A stretch of DNA of 64,000 nt from Mycolicibacterium sp. CBMA 234 (GCF_009729415.1 NZ_MPKW01000020.1:152147-216146), one strand, 5' to 3'; numbered from the stretch's first letter, positions 25,302-34,784 are shown. Numbers and translations: made by a program. The notes: generated from the sequence alone by a model not told the origin.

Positions 25302-26753
25302 ATGGAACAGAAGCACGGAGACAGGCAACTCCACCCCGCCTGGTGGACGGCGATCCTGTTCAGCAGCGTGATCGCGATGGTCGCGGTCTGCTTGGCTTTC
25401 TTTGCCGGAACGTTCAATTCGTACACTCCGGTGACGCTGGTCGCGGACCGATCAGGCCTGGTCATGGAGACCGGCGCGAAGGTCAAGATGCGCGGCGTCG
25501 AGGTCGGTCGCGTTGCCGGTATCGAGAGCCGGAACGACAAGGTCGACCTCAAGCTGGACATCTTCCCCGATGAGGTGCGCTACATCCCATCCAATGTGGA
25601 GGCGCAGATCCTGGCCACGACGGCGTTCGGTGCGAAATTCGTTGATTTCATCACGCCGGAGAACCCGAGCAGAACGCCGATCGCGGCTAACACAGTCGTG
25701 CGATCGCGCAACGTCGCGACCGAGGTCAACACCGTATTCCAGAACCTCGTCGGCTTGCTGCATCAAGTGGATGTCTCGAAGCTCAACGCCACCCTCACGG
25801 CGTTCGCCGACGGCGTACGTGGCCAGGGCGATCGGATCGGCCAGGCCACAACCGACGCCAACCAGGTATTGCTGGCGTTGAACCCGCGGATGGATAAGGT
25901 GCGCGATGATTGGCGCACGTTCGGAGAGTTCAGTGCCACGTATGGTGTTGCGGCGCATGACATCTTGAAAACGTTGGATTCGTTCAACACGACCGGCAAA
26001 TCGATCGCCCAGGAGCCCGGCGCACTCGACGCGGCGTTGCTGAGCGTGGTCGGCGTGACCGACGACGGCATCAAATTGTTGGCACCCACGGCCAAGGACA
26101 TGATCAGTGCCATCAACGGGTTGGTGCCGACGACAGACCTGTTGTACAAGTACAACCCGCTGCTGACATGCACGCTGGTGGGCGCCAAGTACTTCCTGGA
26201 TCACGGGGGTTACGAATCGATCGGCGGCAATGGTCGCACCCTGGTCGTGGACGCCGCCCTGCTGATGGGTTCGGACCCGTACAAGTACCCGGACAACCTG
26301 CCGATCGTCGGTGCCAAGGGCGGACCCGACGGCAAGCCCAGCTGCGGGTCTCTGCCCGATGTCTCCAAGAACTGGCCGGTGCGCTACGAGGTCACCAACA
26401 CTGGCTGGGGCACCGGCACGGACATGCGGCCCAATCCGGGTATCGGTTCGCCGGGATTCATCAACTACTTCCCGACGACCAGGGCTAACCCCGAACCGCC
26501 GGCCATTCGATCGACACCGGGGCCGGCACTGGGACCCATTCCGTACCCGGGCGCACCTGCTTACGGCGCAAAGCTTTACGACACCGATGGCACCCCTCTG
26601 TGGCCGGGGCTTCCGCCGGCGCCGCCGCCAGGAGCGCCGCGTGACCCGGGCCGGACACCGGGTTCGGAACCGTTCCAGGTGTCGTCGCCGATGGGAATGC
26701 AACCGACGCCGATGGCACCGCCACCGGCCGAACCAGTGGTTCCGTCGCCGTGA
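25302..26753 (+). CDS. mceA: Mce family protein MceA
   Basis: The protein has 483 residues. A membrane anchor (AILFSSVIAMVAVCLAFFAG) is followed by the MlaD/Mce domain (VTLVADRSGLVMETGAKVKM, RGVEVGRVAGI), the long helical Mce region and a Pro-rich C-terminal tail. Start at ATG 25302; frames extending further overlap yrbEB. Mce proteins form the periplasmic needle that carries lipid from the cell surface to the YrbE permease. The conserved Cys in LLTCTLVGAKYF and in KPSCGS are typical of MceA proteins. Confidence 0.95.
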   Translation: MEQKHGDRQLHPAWWTAILFSSVIAMVAVCLAFFAGTFNSYTPVTLVADRSGLVMETGAKVKMRGVEVGRVAGIESRNDKVDLKLDIFPDEVRYIPSNVEAQILATTAFGAKFVDFITPENPSRTPIAANTVVRSRNVATEVNTVFQNLVGLLHQVDVSKLNATLTAFADGVRGQGDRIGQATTDANQVLLALNPRMDKVRDDWRTFGEFSATYGVAAHDILKTLDSFNTTGKSIAQEPGALDAALLSVVGVTDDGIKLLAPTAKDMISAINGLVPTTDLLYKYNPLLTCTLVGAKYFLDHGGYESIGGNGRTLVVDAALLMGSDPYKYPDNLPIVGAKGGPDGKPSCGSLPDVSKNWPVRYEVTNTGWGTGTDMRPNPGIGSPGFINYFPTTRANPEPPAIRSTPGPALGPIPYPGAPAYGAKLYDTDGTPLWPGLPPAPPPGAPRDPGRTPGSEPFQVSSPMGMQPTPMAPPPAEPVVPSP

Positions 26754-26784
26754 TGGACAACGCATGTACTGAAGGAGGGATGAA

Positions 26785-27813
26785 GTGAAAGACAATCTTG
26801 TCGGCGCTGCCTGGCGGTTGGCGGTGTTCATGGTGCTCTGTGCCTTCGGCCTCTTCTCTCTCCTCGCGGTTTTCGCCGAGCTGCGCTTCGAGAAGGCCAA
26901 CACGTACAAGGCGGAATTCACCAACGTGACGGGCCTGAAAACGGGCGACTTCGTCCGGATCGCCGGCGTGGAGGTCGGAAAGGTCGAGAAAATCTCGATC
27001 ACCCAGGCTGCCACGGCCGTCGTGGAGTTCACCACGGATCAGTCGGTGTCGATGACTGAAGGCACCAAGGCCATGATTCGCTGGGCCGACCCGATCGGTG
27101 GGCGGCTGCTGGCTCTGGAAGAAGGCGCAGGAGGCATGAAGCCTCTGCAGCCGGGGCAGACCATCCCGCTCGAACGTACCGAACCGGCAATGGAACTCGA
27201 CACCCTGATGGGTGGCTTCAAGCCGCTGTTCCGTGCGTTGAATCCCGAGCAGGTAAATGCCTTGGCAGGCCAGCTGGTCTCGGCATTCCAGGGGCAGGGC
27301 GTGACCATCTCGTCGTTCCTGCAGCAGACGTCGAGTTTCACCAACGCGCTGGCCGACCGCGACAAGCTCATCGGCGAGGTCATCAACAACCTCAATGTCG
27401 TTCTGGGCTCGTTCGGCGAGCAGAACAAGCAGTTCTCGAAGACAGTCGATCAGCTGTCGCAGTTGGTGAAGGGGCTCAGCGAACGCAAGGTCGAGTTCAC
27501 AAAAGGGCTGACCGGCATCAGCACCGGGACAGCGGATTTGGCCGACCTGCTCCAGCCGCTGCGTCAGCAGTTGCCGAGCGTGCTCAAACAGGTTGACCGG
27601 GTGGGCAACCTCGTCCTCGCGGACCACGACTACTTCGACAATTTGTTGAACACGTTGCCCGACACCTACAAGACGCTCTCCCGCATGGGTGTCTACGGTG
27701 ACTTCTTCACCTTCTACCTCTGCGATGCCGTGCTGAAGCTGAACGGCAAAGGCGGACAACCGGTTTACGTCAAGGTCGCCGGCCAGGACACCGGAAGGTG
27801 TGGCAAGAAATGA
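26785..27813 (+). CDS. mceB: Mce family protein MceB
   Basis: The protein has 342 residues. The GTG start follows AAGGAGGGA closely. An N-terminal membrane segment (LAVFMVLCAFGLFSLLAVF) leads into the Mce domain (AEFTNVTGLKTGDFVRIAGV, EVGKVEKI) and a helical tail. Shorter than the other Mce subunits, as usual for MceB. Its TGA overlaps the mceC ATG. Component of the hetero-hexameric Mce shuttle. Confidence 0.95.
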   Translation: MKDNLVGAAWRLAVFMVLCAFGLFSLLAVFAELRFEKANTYKAEFTNVTGLKTGDFVRIAGVEVGKVEKISITQAATAVVEFTTDQSVSMTEGTKAMIRWADPIGGRLLALEEGAGGMKPLQPGQTIPLERTEPAMELDTLMGGFKPLFRALNPEQVNALAGQLVSAFQGQGVTISSFLQQTSSFTNALADRDKLIGEVINNLNVVLGSFGEQNKQFSKTVDQLSQLVKGLSERKVEFTKGLTGISTGTADLADLLQPLRQQLPSVLKQVDRVGNLVLADHDYFDNLLNTLPDTYKTLSRMGVYGDFFTFYLCDAVLKLNGKGGQPVYVKVAGQDTGRCGKK

Positions 27814-29126
27814 TGTCCTTCTCCGAACGTAATCCGGTGACGGTGGGTGCTATCGGGCTGGCTCTCGTGACCGGCGTGGTGGCGTTCTCGCTGGAGTACA
27901 AGAACCTGCCTTTCGTGGACACCGCAAAGAACTACTCGGCGTACTTCGCCGAGGCCGGTGGCCTCAAGGCAGGCTCGCCGGTCGAGGTCGCCGGCTCGCG
28001 GGTTGGACAGGTGAACGACATCACGCTCGACGGCCCGCGCGTTCTGGTCACCTTCGACGTCGATGAGAGCGTCCATCTGGGTAACCGCACGGAAGCAGCG
28101 ATCAAGGCCAAGAGCCTGTTGGGCTCCAAGCTGATCGATATCACGCCGCGCGGTGACGGTGATCTGTCCGGCACCATCCCGCTGCAGCGGACGCGCTCGC
28201 CGTACCAGCTTCCCGATGCGCTGGGAGACCTGGCCGCCACCATCAGCGGGTTGGACACCGGGAAGGTCTCCGATGCATTGGCGACCATCGCCGGTACGTT
28301 CAAAGACACCCCAGCGGATTTGAAGGTCGCACTCGACGGGGTGTCCAGGTTCTCCCAGTCCCTTGATGCCCGCGACACGCAATTGCGCAGCTTGCTCGCC
28401 AATGCCAACAAAGTGACGGGTGTGCTGTCCGAGCATGCAGACCAGATCGTCGGGCTCATCGCCAACGCCGACTCCCTGCTCGTTGAGCTGCGCTCGGAAA
28501 GTGCTGCGCTGGACGCTGTTATGGGGAATATCTCGGCGGCAACCCAACAGATATCGGGGCTGATCAAAGAGAACCGCGCCAACATGAAGCCGGTTCTGGA
28601 CAAGCTCAACGGAATTCTGACCATCGTCAACAACCGCAAGGAGCGCATCCAGAAGGCCCTTCCGTACCTCAACGGTTACGCGATGTCGCTGGGCGAGTCG
28701 GTTGCGTCGGGCCCGTTCTTCAAGGCCTACGTCACCAACCTGCTACCCGGCCAGTTCGTCCAGCCGTTCGTCGACGCGGCGTTCTCCGATCTGGGCCTGG
28801 ACCCCAACGTATTGCTGCCGTCCCAGCGGATCGATCCGCAGACCGGGCAGCCCGGAACCCCTGCGCTGCCCGTCCCGTACCCCAGGACCGGTCAGGGTGG
28901 AGAACCCCACCTGACGCTGCCCGACGCGATCACCGGCAAACCCGGAGACCCGCGGTACCCGTACCGGGAGCCGCTGCCCGCGCCGGCGCCTGGCGGTCCT
29001 CCGCCCGGCCCGCCCGCGACGGCTCCGCCGGTGGGGGAAACCCAGCCCACTCCGTCGCCGGTTTCTGCGCCGGCACCGGGCGAGGCGCCCGCCGCGCCCG
29101 CAGCACCTCAAGGACCTGACCAATGA
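27810..29126 (+). CDS. mceC: Mce family protein MceC
   Basis: The protein has 438 residues. The ATG at 27810 overlaps the mceB stop (ATGA); a GTG at 27798 is also in frame but less likely. It has an N-terminal hydrophobic segment, Mce domain (YFAEAGGLKAGSPVEVAGSR, VGQVNDI), then helical repeats with spaced hydrophobics and a long Pro/Ala-rich C-terminal tail. The stop overlaps mceD, so mceB-C-D-E are coupled by 4-nt overlaps. Confidence 0.95.
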   Translation: MMSFSERNPVTVGAIGLALVTGVVAFSLEYKNLPFVDTAKNYSAYFAEAGGLKAGSPVEVAGSRVGQVNDITLDGPRVLVTFDVDESVHLGNRTEAAIKAKSLLGSKLIDITPRGDGDLSGTIPLQRTRSPYQLPDALGDLAATISGLDTGKVSDALATIAGTFKDTPADLKVALDGVSRFSQSLDARDTQLRSLLANANKVTGVLSEHADQIVGLIANADSLLVELRSESAALDAVMGNISAATQQISGLIKENRANMKPVLDKLNGILTIVNNRKERIQKALPYLNGYAMSLGESVASGPFFKAYVTNLLPGQFVQPFVDAAFSDLGLDPNVLLPSQRIDPQTGQPGTPALPVPYPRTGQGGEPHLTLPDAITGKPGDPRYPYREPLPAPAPGGPPPGPPATAPPVGETQPTPSPVSAPAPGEAPAAPAAPQGPDQ

Positions 29127-30454
29127 GTACATCTCGCATCACCCGCACTGGCTTGGCAGTGATGCTCGTGCTGGCTCTGGTTGTCGGCGTCGTTGCGGTC
29201 ACCAGGACGGTGATCAGCCGAAACCGAACCCATATCACCGCGTATTTCGACAACAGCAACGGTCTGTTTGAAGGTGATGAAGTGCGGATCCTCGGTGTGC
29301 CGGTCGGCGCCATCGACTCGATCGAACCGCAACCGACGCGGACCAAGATCTCATTTTGGATCGACGACAAGTACAAGGTGCCTGCGAACGCGAACGCGGT
29401 CGTCTTGTCTCAGCAGCTGATCACTTCCCGTGCCATTCAGTTGACCCCCGCCTATACCAGTGGGCCGACAATGGCCAACGGCGCCGTGATCGACGAGAAG
29501 CGGACCGCTGTTCCGATCGAATGGGACGACCTTCGCGAACAGTTGCAGAAGCTGACCGACATGCTGCAGCCGACGAAACCTGGTGCGCCAAGCACATTGG
29601 GTGACTTCGTCAACACCGCGGCGGACAACCTGCGCGGCAACGGCGCCACGATCCGCGACAGCGTAATCAAGATGTCGCAGGCGTTTTCAATCCTTGGTGA
29701 CAACAGCGACAACGTGTTCGGCACCATCAAGAACCTGAACGTCCTGGTGTCCGGGTTGCAGGGCAGCACCGACCTCATGAGGCGGCTGAATCACGACCTG
29801 GCCGCGGTGTCTGGTCTGCTGTCGAACACGCCGAACGAGGTCGGGCAAGCCATCCACGACCTCAATGTCTCTGCCGGTGACATCCAGAGCTTCATGCCTG
29901 AGATCAACGGCACAATCGGTACCACCGTCGATCGGCTGTCGTCGATCACCTCAGCGGTCAATGCCAGCCTGGACGATTTGAAGCAGACGCTGCACGTCGC
30001 GCCGAACGCGTTCCAGAACTTCGCGAACATCTACACACCGGCGCAGGCAGCGCTCACCGGGGCACTCGTGGTGAACAACTTCTCGAACCCGATCACTTTC
30101 CTCTGCGGCGCGATCCAGGCGGCCTCGCGGCTGAACAACGAGCAGTCGGCCAAGCTGTGCGCGCAGTACCTGGCGCCGATCATCAAGAACCGCCAGTACA
30201 ACTTCCCGCCGTTGGGCGAGAACTTGTTCGTCGGTGCGACGGCTCGACCCAACGAGCTCACCTATAGCGAGGACTGGATGCGACCGGATTATGTTCCGCC
30301 GCCTGCGGCGCCGAAGCCGGACGCTCCCGCACCTGCTCCCGGCGGGGACACGGCCCAGCCGGGTCCGCCTCTGGCCGCCGAAGCAGGTGGCACCTCGACC
30401 GACCCAAGTGCCGGCTTGGCCGGAATGATGGCACCCGCTGGAGGTGGACGATGA
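29123..30454 (+). CDS. mceD: Mce family protein MceD
   Basis: The protein has 443 residues. It has a membrane anchor (AVMLVLALVVGVVAVTRTV), Mce domain (AYFDNSNGLFEGDEVRILGV, PVGAIDSI), a helical region and a Pro/Ala-rich tail. It starts at an ATGA overlap with mceC and ends in one with mceE. Part of the lipid-transport needle. Confidence 0.95.
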   Translation: MSTSRITRTGLAVMLVLALVVGVVAVTRTVISRNRTHITAYFDNSNGLFEGDEVRILGVPVGAIDSIEPQPTRTKISFWIDDKYKVPANANAVVLSQQLITSRAIQLTPAYTSGPTMANGAVIDEKRTAVPIEWDDLREQLQKLTDMLQPTKPGAPSTLGDFVNTAADNLRGNGATIRDSVIKMSQAFSILGDNSDNVFGTIKNLNVLVSGLQGSTDLMRRLNHDLAAVSGLLSNTPNEVGQAIHDLNVSAGDIQSFMPEINGTIGTTVDRLSSITSAVNASLDDLKQTLHVAPNAFQNFANIYTPAQAALTGALVVNNFSNPITFLCGAIQAASRLNNEQSAKLCAQYLAPIIKNRQYNFPPLGENLFVGATARPNELTYSEDWMRPDYVPPPAAPKPDAPAPAPGGDTAQPGPPLAAEAGGTSTDPSAGLAGMMAPAGGGR

Positions 30455-31587
30455 GGCGAATGCTGCTGCGGTGCAGTGCGATTGGTGTCGCGGCGGTGCT
30501 CGCGAGCACGGTGTCCGGGTGTGAGTGGCACGGGCTGAACTCGCTGCCGCTGCCGGGCACCGAGGGTAATGGCGATGGTGCGTACACCGTCCAGGCGCAA
30601 TTCCCCGATATCGGCTACATCCAGCCGAACTCGCGGGTGCGTGTCGGTGATGTCACGGTGGGCAACGTCAGCAAGATCGAGCGCCAAGGCTGGCACGCCC
30701 TGGTGACGATGACGCTCAACAAAGATGTGCATCTGCCGGCGAACGCGACCGCGACGATCGGTCAGACCAGCCTTCTGGGATCGCTGCACGTCGAACTGGC
30801 CCCGCCGACCGGGTTGGCACCAGAGGGCGAGCTGCATGACGGCTCGGTTATCCCGTTGGCGCACGCCGGCGCGCACCCGAGTACCGAGCAAACCCTCGCG
30901 GCGCTGTCGGTGATGCTCAACGGCGGCGGGGTCGGTGAGATCGAGGACATCACCAAAACCTTCAGCACGGCCTTCGCCGGCCGCGCCGACGACTTGCGGA
31001 ACCTGATCACCCAGCTGAATGAGTTCGTCGGGCATGTCAACGACCAGACCCAGGACATCATCACGGCCACCAGCAATCTGAACGGCTTGGTCGGGCAGTT
31101 GGCCGAGCAGAAGCCCGTACTTGACACTGCGGCGCGCACGCTCCCTGATGCCCTCGCAGTCCTCAACAAGGAAAAGGACCACCTGACGGACGCGCTGAAG
31201 GGGCTCGGCAACTTTTTGGATGTTGCCACGAGTATCACCCGCCCGACCAAGGATTCGTTGATCAAGGCATTGCAGGATCTCATTCCCGTGCTGGAATCTC
31301 TGGCCAATGCCGGCCCGGCATTGACGCGGTCACTCAGCTTCCTCGGCACGTTCCCGTGGCCGAAAGAGACCGTCAACAACTGGGTGCGTGGCGACTATGC
31401 CAACCTCACCGCAGTCATCGACTTGACGCTCAGCCGGCTCGACTCGGCGTTGTTCACCGGAACCCGTTGGGAGGGCAACTTGACGGAACTGGAAATGCAG
31501 TGGGGCCGGACCATCGGCCAGCTGCCGAGCCCGTACACGGCGGCCAATCCGTTGCTCGCGCCCTACCACTTTGACCAGGGGCACTGA
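30451..31587 (+). CDS. mceE: Mce family lipoprotein MceE
   Basis: The protein has 378 residues. It starts with a lipoprotein signal peptide ending in a lipobox VSGC, with Cys24 as the predicted lipidation site; a lipidated MceE is the rule in mce operons. The Mce domain follows (QFPDIGYIQPNSRVRVGDVT, VGNVSKI), then helical repeats and a C-terminal WNxx-type segment (KETVNNWVRGDYAN). It ends 1 nt before the mceF start. Confidence 0.96.
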   Translation: MRRMLLRCSAIGVAAVLASTVSGCEWHGLNSLPLPGTEGNGDGAYTVQAQFPDIGYIQPNSRVRVGDVTVGNVSKIERQGWHALVTMTLNKDVHLPANATATIGQTSLLGSLHVELAPPTGLAPEGELHDGSVIPLAHAGAHPSTEQTLAALSVMLNGGGVGEIEDITKTFSTAFAGRADDLRNLITQLNEFVGHVNDQTQDIITATSNLNGLVGQLAEQKPVLDTAARTLPDALAVLNKEKDHLTDALKGLGNFLDVATSITRPTKDSLIKALQDLIPVLESLANAGPALTRSLSFLGTFPWPKETVNNWVRGDYANLTAVIDLTLSRLDSALFTGTRWEGNLTELEMQWGRTIGQLPSPYTAANPLLAPYHFDQGH

Positions 31588-31588
31588 T

Positions 31589-33052
31589 ATGCGGCTGACA
31601 CGGCGAACAAAGATTCAGATCACCATCTTCCTGATGGTTTCGCTGCTGGGTATCGGCATCATGAGCCTGGACTACATGAAGTTGCCGTCCCTGTGGTTCG
31701 GTATCGGGCGGTACAACGTGTCGCTCGAGCTGCCGCGCGCCGGTGGCCTGTACGCCAGCGGCAACGTGACCTATCGGGGTACCGAGGTCGGCCGGATCAC
31801 CGGCGTGCACCTCACAGACACCCAGGCGGTCGCGGACATGTCGCTGCGGAGCGACATCAAGATCCCGTCGAATCTGCAGGCCCAGGTGCACAGTGTCTCG
31901 GCCATTGGTGAGCAGTACGTGCAGCTGATGCCCCAGGACGGGACATCGCCACCGTTGAAGGATGGCGACGTCATCCCGGCCAGCAGGGCGACTGTGCCGC
32001 CGGATATCAACGCTTTGCTCGACGCCGCTAATCGCGGCTTGACCGCGATCCCGCAGGGGAACCTGAAGACCGCGATCGACGAGTCGTACACCGCGATCGG
32101 CGGGCTCGGCCCGGAAATCTCCCGAATCGTCAAGGGCTCAACGCAATTGGCGACTGATGCGCGGTCCAACTTGGACTCTCTGACGTCACTGATCGACAAG
32201 TCGCAGCCGGTGTTGGATTCCCAGGTGCAGTCCGCCGATTCGATCAAAGCCTGGGCGGCACACCTGGCCACGGTCACCACTTCGCTCAAGGATGTCGACA
32301 GCGATTGGCGGAGCTTGCTGGAACGAAAATCTCCGGCCAACCCGGAATTGCATGACCTGATCAATCGGTTGCAGCCGACGCTGCCGGTCCTGATGAGCAA
32401 CCTGGTGAACATCAACCAGGTCCTGATCACCTACCAACCGAACGTGGAACAGCTGTTGGTGCTGATTCCCGAGGGCACTGCCATGATGCAGGGCGGTGCG
32501 TTGGCCAACCAGAACACCAAGCAGGGTTACAAGGGTCAGTTCCTGGACTTCAAACTGAACCTCAACCTGCCGCCACCATGCACCACCGGCTTCTTGCCGG
32601 CCCAGCAGCAGCGCACCGCGACCTTCGAGGATTCGCCCGATCGTCCGGCCGGAGATCTGTATTGCCGGGTGCCGCAGGATTCGCCGTTCGTGGCGGTCCG
32701 TGGCGCGCGCAACTATCCGTGCGAGACCGTCCCGGGTAAGCGGGCACCGACGGTGAAGATGTGCGAGAGCAACGACCAATACGTTCCGCTCAACGACGGA
32801 TGGAACTGGAAGGGTGACCCGAACGCCACCGATACGGGTCAGGATGTGCCCCAACGTGCCCCGGGCACGCCGGGGAGCGCACCTTTGCCTCCGAGTCCGC
32901 CTCCGCCGCCGATAGCGGTCGCCGAATACGACCCGGCCAGCGGTTCCTATGTCGGGCCTGACGGTCACGTGTACACGCAGGCAGCGCTGTCGCAGTCAGC
33001 GGCTGAAAAACCGACGTGGCAGTCCATGGTGGCGCCGCCGTCAACCAAGTAA
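31589..33052 (+). CDS. mceF: Mce family protein MceF
   Basis: The protein has 487 residues. The ATG at 31589 is preferred to an in-frame start at 31571 inside mceE. A membrane anchor (IQITIFLMVSLLGIGIMSL) leads to the Mce domain (LELPRAGGLYASGNVTYRG, TEVGRITGV), helical region and a Cys-containing C-terminal domain with a Pro-rich segment and a YDPASGSYVGPDGHVYTQ motif common at the end of MceF proteins. It is the last subunit of the hexamer; an LpqH-like lipoprotein gene follows after 10 nt. Confidence 0.95.
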   Translation: MRLTRRTKIQITIFLMVSLLGIGIMSLDYMKLPSLWFGIGRYNVSLELPRAGGLYASGNVTYRGTEVGRITGVHLTDTQAVADMSLRSDIKIPSNLQAQVHSVSAIGEQYVQLMPQDGTSPPLKDGDVIPASRATVPPDINALLDAANRGLTAIPQGNLKTAIDESYTAIGGLGPEISRIVKGSTQLATDARSNLDSLTSLIDKSQPVLDSQVQSADSIKAWAAHLATVTTSLKDVDSDWRSLLERKSPANPELHDLINRLQPTLPVLMSNLVNINQVLITYQPNVEQLLVLIPEGTAMMQGGALANQNTKQGYKGQFLDFKLNLNLPPPCTTGFLPAQQQRTATFEDSPDRPAGDLYCRVPQDSPFVAVRGARNYPCETVPGKRAPTVKMCESNDQYVPLNDGWNWKGDPNATDTGQDVPQRAPGTPGSAPLPPSPPPPPIAVAEYDPASGSYVGPDGHVYTQAALSQSAAEKPTWQSMVAPPSTK

Positions 33053-33062
33053 GGGAGAGTCG

Positions 33063-33500
33063 GTGACCAACCACGTCTCGGCGCTAGCCGGAATCATCGT
33101 CGCCCTGGGCGCTTTGACTGCTTGCTCGTCCTCGGATGAGTCGGCCAACGCGGCGCCGGGCGCCTTGTCGCCTGGCACGGCACGAATAACCATCGATGGC
33201 CGCAGCGCGACGACGACGGACCTGACGTGCACCAACGTTTCCCAGCTGCTGCTCATCAAAGCCGGCGGTGGTGGGGGATTCGACGCGACAGTCGACCGAA
33301 CGTCTGGCCTGACTGCCAAGTCGCTCACCATCCACGACTACAACGGGTTCTCGGGCAGTTATGAGGAAGGGCTGCAGGGCAACGCTCGAATCAGCAAGGC
33401 GAGCACCATGTTCACGATTTCCGGTTCGGCGCAAGGCTTTACATCCGCAAAACCCAGCGAACGCGTGATGCGCGACTTCACCGTCGACGTGGTGTGTTGA
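33063..33500 (+). CDS. LpqH-family (19 kDa antigen-like) lipoprotein
   Basis: The protein has 145 residues. The GTG start follows AGGGAGAG. A signal peptide ends in lipobox LTAC with Cys21. The mature part has the LpqH layout: RITIDGRSATTTDLTCTN, a glycine-rich turn, NARISKASTMFTISGSAQGF and a C-terminal Cys. LpqH-family proteins are surface lipoproteins; position at the end of the mce operon suggests an envelope-side accessory of lipid uptake (inference). The stop TGA precedes the next start by 2 nt. Confidence 0.85.
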   Translation: MTNHVSALAGIIVALGALTACSSSDESANAAPGALSPGTARITIDGRSATTTDLTCTNVSQLLLIKAGGGGGFDATVDRTSGLTAKSLTIHDYNGFSGSYEEGLQGNARISKASTMFTISGSAQGFTSAKPSERVMRDFTVDVVC

Positions 33501-33502
33501 TC

Positions 33503-33736
33503 ATGCGTCCGATATCTCGGTTCGCGGCGGTTCTCGCGGCAGCTGCCGTCGCCGTCGGCTTGGCAGCGCCTGCGCAAGCCGATACCGACGGCCCTCGTTG
33601 TCCGCTGACCATGTTCATCATCTGTGCGGCGATACCGTCGATGCCCGACCTGGATCATGACGTGGACCTGACGAAGAATTCAGACGTCATCGACGTCACC
33701 GCCGCGCCCGGCGGCGGTGACGCACCGCAGCCCTAG
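33503..33736 (+). CDS. Small secreted protein, unknown function
   Basis: The protein has 77 residues with a signal peptide to about residue 27 (AAPAQA cleavage site). The mature peptide is acidic, about 50 residues, with two cysteines (RCPLTMFIICAAIP) and a Gly/Pro-rich end. ATG 33503 is used; GTG 33494 overlapping the lipoprotein stop is also in frame. Similar small secreted proteins often end mycobacterial mce operons, but I do not recognise this one. Confidence 0.65.
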   Translation: MRPISRFAAVLAAAAVAVGLAAPAQADTDGPRCPLTMFIICAAIPSMPDLDHDVDLTKNSDVIDVTAAPGGGDAPQP

Positions 33737-33745
33737 CCCGCAGTC

Positions 33746-34123
33746 CTAGCCCGCAGCGGGCACGTAGTGGGCGGCGGAGCTCCGCAACTGCGGAATCTGC
33801 GCCGGGCACAATTCGTTTGCCGCCTGCGTGACCAAGTATTGCGCTTGATATTCGTCGGTCGTATTGAAGTCGTTCTTCACGTCGCCGAGCAGTTGTGCGA
33901 AGCCTTCTCGATTGGCGATCTTGTCGCAGACGCCATAGCCGTAATCAAGTGCTGCACTGGGATTGGGGAAGTTGTAGCCCGGGCGCATGGTCACGTTGAC
34001 GAGATAAGCGACCGAATCAGCCTGTGCGACAGGGCCGCACCCAAAAGCCAGTCCGGCGAGTGCCGGAGTGATCAGAGCTGCGGCAATCATCGACCGACGA
34101 CCTCTGGTGCTGTGATTCATCAT
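33746..34123 (-). CDS. DUF732-family secreted protein
   Basis: The protein has 125 residues. GAGGAG precedes the ATG. A signal peptide runs to about residue 35 (ALITPALAGLAFGCGPVAQA). The mature part has the DUF732 pattern of two cysteines far apart (GYGVCDKI, ANELCPAQIP) with helices between, YLVNVTMRPGY at the start. The family is common in mycobacteria; function unknown. It is convergent with the mce operon tail, and the 9-bp gap has tandem CCTAGCCCGCAG copies near it that form a weak GCCCGC/GCGGGC hairpin. Confidence 0.82.
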   Translation of the reverse strand: MMNHSTRGRRSMIAAALITPALAGLAFGCGPVAQADSVAYLVNVTMRPGYNFPNPSAALDYGYGVCDKIANREGFAQLLGDVKNDFNTTDEYQAQYLVTQAANELCPAQIPQLRSSAAHYVPAAG

Positions 34124-34297
34124 GTGCTCCTCTGTTGAGTCGAGACCGGAATTTATTGGTATGCAACGTAAATAGTGTCGGTCAGGGATTTTCGCGCAAG
34201 TTGACCTGACTCCATTCTATTTTTTGAGTTTAACTGATTCAATATAGGTAGCGAACGCGTTTGCTCGCGAGAGGCGCGGAAGGTAAGGGGATTTGCG

Positions 34298-34723
34298 ATG
34301 ATTCGACTCATTGGTGCATCGGGTGTTCTGGTGTGCGGTCTACTGGCTTCGCCGGCGATCGCAGTGGCCGCGCCGGTCGCTGGCAACCTCGGGTCGGACA
34401 CGCCGCCTGCGCTGTCGTGCACCTGGACGCTGTCGCCACCGTCGCGCACCCATCTGGGGTCTGCCCAGGATGCGGTGACCGCGACGCTGAACCCGGCCGC
34501 TTGCTCGGGCAGCGTCCAGCCTGCAAAGTCCACCGTGTGTATCGCATACGGCGACTCTCCGGGCAACTGCACCACGAACTTCGCCTGGACTGGCGCGCAG
34601 ACCTTTGCACCGGCGCTGCCGGCCGGGACTGCGTTCACCGTCACGGGGACCGGCTGCTGGAATGGGTTCGAAGGACACAACTTTGGCTGCGTGACCTACG
34701 GGCCGATCGCGGCGACCATCTAA
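34298..34723 (+). CDS. Secreted protein, unknown function
   Basis: The protein has 141 residues. The signal peptide extends to about residue 25 (LASPAIAVAA). The mature domain of about 115 residues has five cysteines and a beta-rich, Thr/Ala/Pro composition (CTWTLSPPSRTHLG, VCIAYGDSPGNCTTNFAW, GCWNGFEGHNFGCVTYG). I do not recognise a family. It stands alone between the DUF732 gene and the WS/DGAT gene; its upstream region is AT-rich (34190-34260) and contains TTTTTGAGTTTAAC at 34221. Confidence 0.72.
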   Translation: MIRLIGASGVLVCGLLASPAIAVAAPVAGNLGSDTPPALSCTWTLSPPSRTHLGSAQDAVTATLNPAACSGSVQPAKSTVCIAYGDSPGNCTTNFAWTGAQTFAPALPAGTAFTVTGTGCWNGFEGHNFGCVTYGPIAATI

Positions 34724-34740
34724 ACCTAATGTCTTAAGGT
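34724..34740. promoter_or_regulatory. 17-bp palindrome, CTnAnGnCnTnAG type (site 1)
   Basis: ACCTAATGTCTTAAGGT reads as ACCT-n-A-n-G-n-C-n-T-n-AGGT, a symmetric interrupted palindrome. It starts just after the stop of the preceding gene and lies 93 bp before the WS/DGAT start. A second copy follows 44 bp downstream. Confidence 0.65.
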
Positions 34741-34767
34741 GTTGACTAGCTGACACCGCTGTCTTTA

Positions 34768-34784
34768 ATCTAATGACTTAAGAT
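34768..34784. promoter_or_regulatory. 17-bp palindrome, CTnAnGnCnTnAG type (site 2)
   Basis: ATCTAATGACTTAAGAT has the same interrupted symmetry as the site at 34724 and differs from it at a few positions only. It lies 49 bp before the WS/DGAT start. Two sites 44 bp apart (about four helical turns) suggest cooperative binding by one regulator. Confidence 0.65.

Noticed and set aside
25452..27035. 527-codon open frame antisense to mceA-mceB
   Set aside because: It spans two clear mce genes on the opposite strand and has low-complexity Arg-rich composition.
33716..33770. Tandem CCTAGCCCGCAG copies considered as a repeat element
   Set aside because: Only two 12-bp copies at a convergent gene junction; more likely part of a small terminator hairpin than a mobile or CRISPR repeat.
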